A stretch of 64,000 nucleotides of DNA from Henricia sp. BOLD:AAB3569 (lineage: Eukaryota; Echinodermata; Asteroidea; Spinulosida; Echinasteridae): contig JBBELK010000053.1 of NCBI GenBank assembly GCA_037783545.1, positions 248,001 through 312,000 on the forward strand, given 5' to 3'. The translations under genes and the position numbers were made by a program. The notes below the pieces were generated by a model, which saw only the letters and a program-made list of their open reading frames with translations, was not told where the DNA came from and made no database searches. Shown here piece after piece: positions 13,991-22,619 of this stretch; within the stretch, counting starts at the first letter, position 1, and every line of letters begins with the position of its first letter.

Positions 13991-14010
13991 TTGTGAGAAG
14001 AGTCACACCG
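13991..14010 (+). repeat. Left asymmetric terminal inverted repeat
   Basis: TTGTGAGA, then AGAG, then TCACACCG. It matches the reverse complement of 15,162-15,179 with a 2-nt gap and two substitutions. It starts at the satellite junction (the first two Ts may belong to the target). The unit is itself palindromic (TGTGA...TCACA), so it could also be read as a direct repeat of a small hairpin. Confidence 0.65.
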
Positions 14011-14038
14011 GAAACTAGCAATGTGGTAACAGCAAGCG

Positions 14039-14044
14039 TTTATT
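14039..14044 (-). terminator. Possible minus-strand poly(A) signal AATAAA
   Basis: TTTATT on the plus strand reads AATAAA on the minus strand, about 46 bp from the left end of the insertion, followed on that strand by a GT-rich stretch (GGTGTG). This would suit a transcript or LTR reading leftwards from the GC-rich right half. A hexamer in AT-rich DNA is weak evidence. Confidence 0.3.
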
Positions 14045-14066
14045 TGCTTGGCATGACAATAAAAGT

Positions 14067-14084
14067 AAGGAGGCAACCCTCCTT
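14067..14084. repeat. Perfect hairpin in the insertion (7-bp stem)
   Basis: Arms AAGGAGG and CCTCCTT around the loop CAAC. Function unknown. Confidence 0.6.
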
Positions 14085-14108
14085 CAACAAGCATGGTTTA
14101 ACAATCCT

Positions 14109-14244
14109 GGTTTTCACCAGCAATTTGCAGTGTCACAACAATCACCAATGGCAAACAAGAAAGCAAACAATAAATTCAACAATTAAGCAATTAGTTTACC
14201 CTACATGGTTTTTACCAGCACACTTTGCAGTGTGCTCAAACAAA
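14109..14244 (+). repeat. Diverged internal direct repeat, two copies 98 bp apart
   Basis: GGTTTTCACCAGCAATTTGC at 14,109 aligns with GGTTTTTACCAGCACACTTTGC at 14,207. Both continue into GCAGTGT and then CAA-rich sequence. The second copy has gained a perfect hairpin. This is an old internal duplication within the element or its source sequence. Confidence 0.6.
14217..14236. repeat. Perfect hairpin in the insertion (8-bp stem)
   Basis: Arms AGCACACT and AGTGTGCT around the loop TTGC, inside the second copy of the internal direct repeat. Confidence 0.65.
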
Positions 14245-14721
14245 CGTTAACACATGTACAAAGCCCATATGGCATTGGCAACAGGCAGGTTTTAAATTTA
14301 ACAAACGTCAGTACAATTTCCAGATGCTGGCAATTAAGCATGATTTTAACAATCTCCCAATCAAATTACCTTATCCTATTATTCTGGCAAACATATATGG
14401 TTGAAACAATCGTCAGTATATTCCCCAGTACCACATGATGCAAAATCAGACAAGATTAGGGTTTGGCAGTTGACAATGTTTATCACAGCTGAAGATAAAT
14501 AATTTATCCACAGCACACCGCAATCAACAATTGCCCAAGGAGAGAGAACAACAAGGTTAGTGGACTTGAGCCAGCACTCCCGGCGATAGTAGTGACTCGT
14601 CCGTTTGAGCCTGACTCTGTACCACTCAAAATTTAGCAATCAACAAGACATCTCTCCAAGGACCTAAACCATCCCGGCTACTGCACATCAAATGCAACAG
14701 ATAAAGCCAACACTTAGACCC

Positions 14722-14740
14722 TGCGCCCGCGCTGGGCGCA
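14722..14740. repeat. Perfect GC-rich hairpin in the insertion (7-bp stem)
   Basis: Arms TGCGCCC and GGGCGCA around the loop GCGCT. Confidence 0.6.
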
Positions 14741-14794
14741 CCCCTGACTCCCGCGAGCACCATTAGCGCGCAATACAAGACGAAAAAGATAAAA

Positions 14795-14813
14795 CAAAGT
14801 TCAAAGTTCAAAG
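14795..14813 (+). repeat. Short 7-bp tandem repeat
   Basis: CAAAGTT repeated 2.7 times (CAAAGTTCAAAGTTCAAAG) beside the CpG-rich half of the insertion. It is too short to classify. Confidence 0.6.
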
Positions 14814-15161
14814 CCGCGGCACAACAAAAAGAGGCGCTTTCGAAACTTGCAACCCGGCAGACATGCCGCGAAACGCGCACCGCGGAGACCGATGACAAAT
14901 TAGATTGCCGTGACAATGAGAATTCGACGAATAGGAGATCGGGGCGGGTGGTGGGTCAATGTCTGTGCCAAGCAAACGCTTAGCGGCGAATGGCAGTTGA
15001 AGCCCTGTCGTGGCCCCACACTGCACTGTGTCCTACGCATCCGGTCTCACGGCTGCCAGCAAGAGAGCGCGCTTCGCAACAATGTATCAGTTTTGGGCGC
15101 GAACAGAAGTAAACAAACTTGAACTCGCGGCTCATGTAACTCGCCCGCACATTCGCCCATG

Positions 15162-15179
15162 CGTTGTGACCTCTCACAA
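15162..15179 (-). repeat. Right sub-terminal partner of the inverted repeat
   Basis: CGTTGTGACCTCTCACAA. Its reverse complement TTGTGAGAGGTCACAACG resembles the left end of the insertion. It is a 6-bp-stem palindrome (TTGTGA/TCACAA, 4-nt loop). It lies 32 bp inside the right junction, which makes the repeat pair asymmetric. Confidence 0.65.
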
Positions 15180-15182
15180 AGG

Positions 15183-15206
15183 GGTTTGCGTTTTAGGACG
15201 CAAACC
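15183..15206 (+). repeat. Right-terminal hairpin of the insertion
   Basis: Perfect 9-bp stem, GGTTTGCGT and ACGCAAACC, around a 6-nt loop TTTAGG. It ends 2-5 bp before the satellite resumes, depending on how the ambiguous junction is placed. In rolling-circle elements such a hairpin is the usual 3-prime termination structure. There is no canonical CTRR end, so this would not be a classical Helitron. Confidence 0.7.
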
Positions 15207-16665
15207 GAGTTTTAGCAGACAAAATTTGAAGTTTGTCTGGAAATTCGTTAAGTTCCAAAATAGCGACCACTTCAGACGCAATGTTTCCCGAAAGCGGCGT
15301 CTGCTTGTGCAAAAACTGTGCCGGCAAGGAGTTTTTGCTAGATTCGACGATAACTCGGTTGGTTTAAACGGGAAATTGCTGAAATTCGCGGAACACGTTT
15401 GGGATATAGAGTTGTTTTAGCAGACAAAATTTGAAGTTTGTCTGGACATTCCTTCAGTTCCAAAAGAGCGACCACTTCAAACGCAATGTTTCCCGAAAGC
15501 GGCGTCTGCTTGTGCGAAAACTGTGCCCGCAAGGAGTTTTTGCTAGATTCGACGATAACTCGGTCGGTTTAAACGTGAAATTGCTGAAATTTGCAGAACA
15601 CGTTTGCGATATAGAGTTGTTTTAGCAGACAAAATTTGAAGTTTGTCTGGACATTCCTTCAGTTCCAAAATAGCGACCACTTCAGACGCAATGTTTCCCG
15701 AAAGCGGCGTCTGTTTGTGCGAAAACTGTTCCGGCAGTGAGTTTTTGCTAGATTCGACGATAACTCGGTCGGTTTAAACTGGAAATTGCTGAAATTTGCA
15801 GAACACGTTTGCGATATAGAGTTGTTTTAGCAGACAAAATTTGAAGTTTGTCTGGACATTCCTTCAGTTCCAAAATAGCGACAACTTCAAACGCAATGTT
15901 TACCGAAAGCGGCGTCTGCTTGTGCGAAAACTGTGCCGGCAAGGAGTTTTTGCTAGATTCGACGATAACTCGGTCGGTTTAAACGGGAAATTGCTGAAAT
16001 TTGCAGAACACGTTTGCGATATAGAGTTGTTTTAGCAGACTAAATTTGAAGTTTGTCAGGAAATTTGTTAAGTTCCAAAATAGCGACCACTTCGGACGCA
16101 ATGTTTCCCGAAAGCGGCGTCTGCGCTGCTTGTGCAAAAACTGTGCCGGCAAGGAGTTTTTGCTAGATTCGACGATAACTCGGTCGGTTTAAACGGGAAA
16201 TTGCTGAAATTTGCAGAACACGTTTGCGATATAGAGTTGTTTTAGCAGACAAAATTTGAAGTTTGTCTGGAAATTCCTTCAGTTCCAAAATGGCGACCAC
16301 TTCAGACGCAATGTTTCCCGAAAGCGGCGTCTGTTTGTGCGAAAAATGTTCCGGCAGAGAGTTTTTGCTAGATTCGACGATAACTCGGTCGGTTTAAACG
16401 GGAAATTGCTGAAATTTGCAGAACACGTTTGGGATATAGAGTTGTTTTAGCAGACAAAATTTGAAGTTTGTCTGGACATTCCTTCAGTTCCAAAATGGCG
16501 ACCACTTCGGACGCAATGTTTTCCGAAAGCGGCGTCTGTTTGTGCGAAAAATGTTCCGGCAGAGAGTTTTTGCTAGATTCGACGATAACTCGGTCGGTTT
16601 AAACGGGAAATTGCTGAAATTTGCAGAACACGTTTGGGATATAGAGTTGTTTTAGCAGACAAAAT

Positions 16666-18510
16666 TTGAAGTTTGTCTGGACATTCCTTCAGTTCCAAAA
16701 TGGCGACCACTTCGGACGCAATGTTTCCCGAAAGCGGCGTCTGTTTGTGCGAAAACTGTTCCGGCAGTGAGTTTTTGCTAGATTCGACGATAACTCGGTC
16801 GGTTTAAACGGGAAATTGCTGATATTTGCAGAACACGTTTGCGATATAGAGTTGTTTTAGCAGACAAAATTTGAAGTTTGTCTGGACATTCCTTCAGTTC
16901 CAAAATAGCGACAACTTCAAACGCAATGTTTACCGAAAGCGGCGTCTGCTTGTGCGAAAACTGTGCCGGCAAGGAGTTTTTGCTAGATTCGACGATAACT
17001 CGGTCGGTTTAAACGGGAAATTGCTGAAATTTGCAGAACACGTTTGGGATATAGAGTTGTTTTAGCAGACAAAATTTGAAGTTTGTTTGGAAATTCCTTC
17101 AGTTCCAAAATAGCGACCACTTCAGACGCAATGTTTCCCGAAAGCGGCGTCTGCTTGTGCAAAAACTGTGCCGGCAAGGAGTTTTTGCTAGATTCGACGA
17201 TAACTCGGTCGGTTTAAACGGGATATTGCTGAAATTTGCAGAACACGTTTGGGATATAGAGTTGTTTTAGCAGACAAAATTTGAAGTTTGTTTGGAAATT
17301 CCTTCAGTTCCAAAATAGCGACCACTTCGGACGCAATGTTTCCCGAAAGCGGCGTCTGCTTGTGCAAAAACTGTGCCGGCAAGGAGTTTTTGCTAGATTC
17401 GACGATAACTCGGTCGGTTTAAACGGGAAATTGCTGAAATTTGCAGAACACGTTTGCGATATAGAGTTGTTTTAGCAGACAAAACTTGAAGTTTGTCTGG
17501 AAATTCCTTCAGTTCCAAAATGGCGACCACTTCAGACGCAATGTTTCCCGAAAGCGGCGTCTGTTTGTGCGAAAAATGTTCCGGCAGAGAGTTTTTGCTA
17601 GATTCGACGATAACTCGGTCGGTTTAAACGGGAAATTGCTGAAATTTGCAGAACACGTTTGGGATATAGAGTTGTTTTAGCAGACAAAATTTGAAGTTTG
17701 TCTGGACATTCCTTCAGTTCCAAAATGGCGACCACTTCGGACGCAATGTTTCCCGAAAGCGGCGTCTGTTTGTGCGAAAAATGTTCCGGCAGAGAGTTTT
17801 TGCTAGATTCGACGATAACTCGGTCGGTTTAAACGGGAAATTGCTGAAATTTGCAGAACACGTTTGGGATATAGAGTTGTTTTAGCAGACAAAATTTGAA
17901 GTTTGTCTGGACATTCCTTCAGTTCCAAAATGGCGACCACTTCGGACGCAATGTTTCCCGAAAGCGGCGTCTGTTTGTGCGAAAACTGTTCCGGCAGTGA
18001 GTTTTTGCTAGATTCGACGATAACTCGGTTGGTTTAAACGGGAAATTGCTGATATTTGCAGAACACGTTTGCGATATAGAGTTGTTTTAGCAGACAAAAT
18101 TTGAAGTTTGTCTGGACATTCCTTCAGTTCCAAAATAGCGACAACTTCAAACGCAATGTTTACCGAAAGCGGCGTCTGCTTGTGCGAAAACTGTGCCGGC
18201 AAGGAGTTTTTGTTAGATTCGACGATAACTCGGTCGGTTTAAACGGGAAATTGCAGAAATTTGCAGAACACGTTTGGGATATAGAGTTGTTTTAGCAGAC
18301 AAAATTTGAAGTTTGTTTGGAAATTCCTTCAGTTCCAAAATAGCGACCACTTCAGACGCAATGTTTCCCGAAAGCGGCGTCTGCTTGTGCAAAAACTGTG
18401 CCGGCAAGGAGTTTTTGCTAGATTCGACGATAACTCGGTTGGTTTAAACGGGAAATTGCTGAAATTTGCAGAACATGTTTGGGATATAGAGTTGTTTTAG
18501 CAGACAAAAT
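16666..18510 (+). repeat. Block copied at 51,390-53,235 (offset ~34,725)
   Basis: Rare variants shared in order include GGGATATTGCTG (17,221 and 51,947), AAAACTTGAAG, GTTGGTTTAAACGGG with TGATATTTGC, and TTTTTGTTAG. The monomer at 16,461-16,665 has no counterpart in the right copy, so one monomer was gained or lost since duplication. Confidence 0.82.
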
Positions 18511-21500
18511 TTGAAGTTTGTCTGGACATTCCTTCAGTTCCAAAATAGCGACCACTTCAAACGCAATGTTTCCCGAAAGCGGCGTCTGCTTGTGCGAAAA
18601 CTGTGCCCGCAAGGAGTTTTTGCTAGATTCGACGATAACTCGGTCGGTTTAAACGGGAAATTGCTGAAATTTGCAGAACACGTTTGCGATATAGAGTTGT
18701 TTTAGCAGACAAAATTTGAAGTTTGTCTGAAAATTCGTTAAGTTCCAAAATAGCGACCACTTCAGACGCAATGTTTCCCGAAAGCGGCGTCTGTTTGTGC
18801 GAAAACTGTTCCGGCAGAGAGTTTTTGCTAGATTCGACGATAACTCGGTCGGTTTAAACGGGAAATTGCTGAAATTTGCAGAACACGTTTGCGATATAGA
18901 GTTGTTTTAGCAGACAAAATTTGAAGTTTGTCTGGAAATTCCTTCAGTTCCAAAATGGCGACCACTTCAGACGCAATGTTTCCCGAAAGCGGCGTCTGTT
19001 TGTGCGAAAAATGTTCCGGCAGAGAGTTTTTGCTAGATTCGACGATAACTCGGTCGGTTTAAACGGGAAATTGCTGAAATTTGCAGAACACGTTTGGGAT
19101 ATAGAGTTGTTTTAGCAGACAAAATTTGAAGTTTGTTTGGAAATTCCTTCAGTTCCAAAATAGCGACCACTTCAGACGCAATGTTTCCCGAAAGCGGCGT
19201 CTGCTTGTGCAAAAACTGTGCCGGCAAGGAGTTTTTGCTAGATTCGACGATAACTCGGTCGGTTTAAACGGGAAATTGCTGAAATTTGCAGAACACGTTT
19301 GCGATATAGAGTTGTTTTAGCAGACAAAATTTGAAGTTTGTCTGGAAATTCCTTCAGTTCCAAAATGGCGACCACTTCAGACGCAATGTTTCCCGAAAGC
19401 GGCGTCTGTTTGTGCGAAAACTGTGCCCGCAAGGAGTTTTTGCTAGATTCGACGATAACTCGGTCGGTTTAAACGGGAAATTGCTGAAATTTGCAGAACA
19501 CGTTTGCGATATAGAGTTGTTTTAGCAGACAAAATTTGAAGTTTGTCTGGAAATTCGTTAAGTTCCAAAATAGCGACCACTTCAGACGCAATGTTTACCG
19601 AAAGCGGCGTCTGCTTGTGCGAAAACTGTGCCGGCAAGGAGTTTTTGCTAGATTCGACGATAACTCGGTCGGTTTAAACGGGAAATTGCTGAAATTTGCA
19701 GAACACGTTTGGGATATAGAGTTGTTTTAGCAGACAAAATTTGCGGCGTCTGTTTGTGCGAAAAATGTTCCGGCAGACAGTTTTTGCTAGATTCGACGAT
19801 AACTCGGTCGGTTTAAACTGGAAATTGCTGAAATTTGCAGAACACGTTTGCGATATAGAGTTGTTTTAGCAGACAAAATTTGAAGTTTGTCTGGACATTC
19901 CTTCAGTTCCAAAATAGCGACAACTTCAAACGCAATGTTTACCGAAAGCGGCGTCTGCTTGTGCGAAAACTGTGCCGGCAAGGAGTTTTTGCTAGATTCG
20001 ACGATAACTCGGTCGGTTTAAACGGGAAATTGCTGAAATTTGCAGAACACGTTTGGGATATAGAGTTGTTTTAGCAGACAAAATTTGAAGTTTGTTTGGA
20101 AATTCCTTCAGTTCCAAAATAGCGACCACTTCAGACGCAATGTTTCCCGAAAGCGGCGTCTGCTTGTGCGAAAACTGTGCCGGCAAGGAGTTTTTGCTAG
20201 ATTCGACGATAACTCGGTCGGTTTAAACGGGAAATTGCTGAAATTTGCAGAACACGTTTGGGATATAGAGTTGTTTTAGCAGACAAAATTTGAAGTTTGT
20301 TTGGAAATTCCTTCAGTTCCAAAATAGCGACCACTTCAGACGCAATGTTTCCCGAAAGCGGCGTCTGCTTGTGCAAAAACTGTGCCCGCAAGGAGTTTTT
20401 GCTAGATTCGACGATAACTCGGTCGGTTTAAACGTGAAATTGCTGAAATTTGCAGAACACGTTTGCGATATAGAGTTGTTTTAGCAGAAAAAAATTGAAG
20501 TTTGTCTGGAAATTCGTTAAGTTCCAAAATAGCGACCACTTCAGACGCAATGTTTCCCGAAAGCGGCGTCTGTTTGTTCGAAAACTGTTCCGGCAGAGAG
20601 TTTTTCTAGATTCGACGATAACTCGGTCGGTTTAAACGGGAAATTGCTGAAATTTGCAGAACACGTTTGCGATATAGAGTTGTTTTAGCAGACAAAATTT
20701 GAAGTTTGTCTGGAAATTCGTTAAGTTGTGCCGGCAGGGTGTTTTTGCTAGATTCGACGATAACTCGGTCGGTTTAAACGGGAAATTGCTGAAATTTGCA
20801 GAACACGTTTGCGATATAGAGTTGTTTTAGCAGACAAAATTTGAAGTTTGTCTGGACATTCCTTCAGTTCCAAAATGGCGACCACTTCAGACGCAATGTT
20901 TCCCGAAAGCGGCGTCTGTTTGTGCGAAAACTGTTCCGGCAGAGAGTTTTCGCTAGATTCGACGATAACTCGGTCGGTTTAAACGGGAAATTGCTGAAAT
21001 TTGCAGAACACGTTTGCGATATAGAGTTGTTTTAGCAGACAAAATTTGAAGTTTGTCTGGAAATTCGTTAAGTTCCAAAATAGCGACCACTTCAGACGCA
21101 ATGTTTCCCGAAAGCGGCGTCTGCTTGTGCAAAAACTGTGCCGGCAAGGAGTTTTTGCTAGATTCGACGATAACTCGGTTGGTTTAAACGGGAAATTGCT
21201 GAAATTCGCGGAACACGTTTGGGATATAGAGTTGTTTTAGCAGACAAAATTTGAAGTTTGTCTGGACATTCCTTCAGTTCCAAAATAGCGACCACTTCAA
21301 ACGCAATGTTTCCCGAAAGCGGCGTCTGCTTGTGCGAAAACTGTGCCCGCAAGGAGTTTTTGCTAGATTCGACGATAACTCGGTCGGTTTAAACGGGAAA
21401 TTGCTGAAATTTGCAGAACACGTTTGCGATATAGAGTTGTTTTAGCAGACAAAATTTGAAGTTTGTCTGAAAATTCGTTAAGTTCCAAAATAGCGACCAC

Positions 21501-22619
21501 TTCAGACGCAATGTTTCCCGAAAGCGGCGTCTGTTTGTGCGAAAACTGTTCCGGCAGAGAGTTTTTGCTAGATTCGACGATAACTCGGTCGGTTTTAAAC
21601 GGGAAATTGCTGAAATTTGCAGAACACGTTTGCGATATAGAGTTGTTTTAGCAGACAAAATTTGAAGTTTGTCTGGAAATTCCTTCAGTTCCAAAATGGC
21701 GACCACTTCAGACGCAATGTTTCCCGAAAGCGGCGTCTGTTTGTGCATAAAATGTTCCGGCAGAGAGTTTTTGCTAGATTCGACGATAACTCGGTCGGTT
21801 TAAACGGGAAATTGCTGAAATTTGCAGAACACGTTTGCGATATAGAGTTGTTTTAGCAGACAAAATTTGAAGTTTGTCTGGAAATTCCTTTAGTTCCAAA
21901 ATGGCGACCACTTCAGACGCAATGTTTCCCGAAAGCGGCGTCTGTTTGTGCGAAAAATGTTCCGGCAGAGAGTTTTTCTAGATTCGACGATAACTCGGTC
22001 GGTTTAAACGGGAAATTGCTGAAATTTGCAGAACACGTTTGCGATATAGAGTTGTTTTAGCAGACAAAATTTGAAGTTTGTCTGGAAATTCGTTAAGTTC
22101 CAAAATAACGACCACTTCAGACGCAATGTTTCCCGAAAGCGGCGTCTGCTTGTGCAAAAACTGTGCCGGCAAGGAGTTTTTGCTAGATTCGACGATAACT
22201 CGGTTGGTTTAAACGGGAAATTGCTGAAATTCGCAGAACACGTTTGGGATATAGAGTTGTTTTAGCAGACAAAATTTGAAGTTTGTCTGGACATTCCTTC
22301 AGTTCCAAAATGGCGACCACTTCAGACGCAATGTTTCCCGAAAGCGGCGTCTGTTTGTGCGAAAACTGTTCCGGCAGAGAGTTTTTGCTAGATTCGACGA
22401 TAACTCGGTCGGTTTAAACGGGAAATTGCTGAAATTTGCAGAACACGTTTGCGATATAGAGTTGTTTTAGCAGACAAAATTTGAAGTTTGTCTGGAAATT
22501 CGTTAAGTTCCAAAATAGCGACCACTTCAGACGCAATGTTTCCCGAAAGCGGCGTCTGCTTGTGCAAAAACTGTGCCGGCAAGGAGTTTTTGCTAGATTC
22601 GACGATAACTCGGTTGGTT

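Larger units (their letters stand above)
1..13992 (+). repeat. 205-bp satellite array, left block
   Basis: Continuous head-to-tail tandem repeat, seen directly: the phrase TTTTAGCAGACAAAATTTG recurs about every 205 bp, always in the same orientation. The window opens inside a monomer, so the true array extends further left. Spacing is 205 bp except for small indels (204, 206, 207, 210) and two truncated types, A (139 bp) and B (142-145 bp). Copies differ by scattered substitutions shared among subsets, which define monomer subfamilies and block copies. Single-base homopolymer indels appear at a low rate between about 4.5 and 11.7 kb (for example 6,147, 7,353, 8,137, 10,049, 10,460). No genes are supported. 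Block function is unknown; a heterochromatic or centromeric role is inference from architecture only. Confidence 0.98.
14560..15180. other. GC- and CpG-rich half of the insertion
   Basis: CpG steps and short GC palindromes are frequent here, for example CCGCGG at 14,813, GCGCGC near 15,066 and CGCGAAACGCGCACCGCGG at 14,867-14,885. This contrasts with the CAA- and TTTAA-rich left half. The satellite itself is also CpG-containing but AT-richer. No recognisable coding sequence is present; the longest frame (14,626-14,916, minus) has low-complexity, unconvincing protein content. A captured promoter or CpG-island fragment, or an LTR U3/R region, are possibilities only. Confidence 0.4.
13993..15211. 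mobile_element. Non-autonomous mobile element inserted in the satellite (Helentron-like, tentative)
   Basis: A 1,219-bp non-satellite segment interrupts one monomer inside GAGTTGTT^TTAGCAG. Removing it restores the exact 205-bp spacing and the higher-order order of monomers. Satellite identity is intact up to 13,992 on the left and from 15,209 on the right. The junction is therefore either a TT/TT insertion with no target duplication, or a 1,216-bp insert with a 3-bp GTT duplication. The left end carries an imperfect repeat whose inverted partner lies about 32 bp inside the right end. A perfect 9-bp-stem hairpin lies within 5 bp of the right end. Asymmetric terminal inverted repeats, a 3-prime hairpin and T-T insertion are known traits of Helentron-type elements. 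There is no transposase or Rep/helicase ORF, so it would be non-autonomous. The left ~570 bp are AT-rich and the right ~650 bp are GC- and CpG-rich. A degenerate solo LTR on the minus strand is the main alternative. Confidence 0.6.
12157..16255 (+). repeat. 1,440-bp tandem duplication; second copy carries the insertion
   Basis: Unit 1 is 12,157-13,596 (seven monomers, the last being the 210-bp type F). Unit 2 is 13,597-16,255, which is 1,440 bp plus 1,219 bp. Both units share GGAAATTGGTGAAATTTG just upstream, AAAAGAGCGACC, AAACGTGAAATT, AAACTGG, GACTAAATTTG and the 5-bp GCTGC expansion, in the same order. The units therefore duplicated as a block, and unit 1 preserves the empty insertion site at 12,552^12,553. 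A related copy of the first six monomers lies at 27,495-28,724 with an empty site at 27,890^27,891. Confidence 0.9.

Noticed and set aside
1-13992. CRISPR-like array of regular repeats
   Set aside because: The whole 205-bp unit is repeated with no unique spacers, and repeat length and similarity fit satellite DNA, not a CRISPR array.
14455-14463. TTAGGGTTT, a telomere-like string in the insertion
   Set aside because: Single occurrence with no tandem repetition.
14626-14916. 96-residue minus-strand open frame inside the insertion
   Set aside because: No recognisable domain, low-complexity Ser/Cys/Ala composition, CpG-rich DNA with few chance stops, and no supporting splice or regulatory context.
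13993-15208. Cut-and-paste DNA transposon with a 3-bp GTT target duplication
   Set aside because: A 3-bp duplication is possible, but GTT is not the TWA target of PIF/Harbinger. The extreme ends (GTGAGA... and ...AACCGA) are not inverted repeats of each other; the repeat pair is offset inward on the right only.
13993-15211. tRNA- or SINE-type pol III promoter boxes in the insertion
   Set aside because: I could not find a convincing A box with a B box (GGTTCGANTCC-like) at suitable spacing, nor a terminal A-rich tail.
15010-15420. 136-residue plus-strand frame running from the insertion into the satellite
   Set aside because: It crosses the insertion boundary and its second half is the ordinary satellite frame, so it is a junction artefact.
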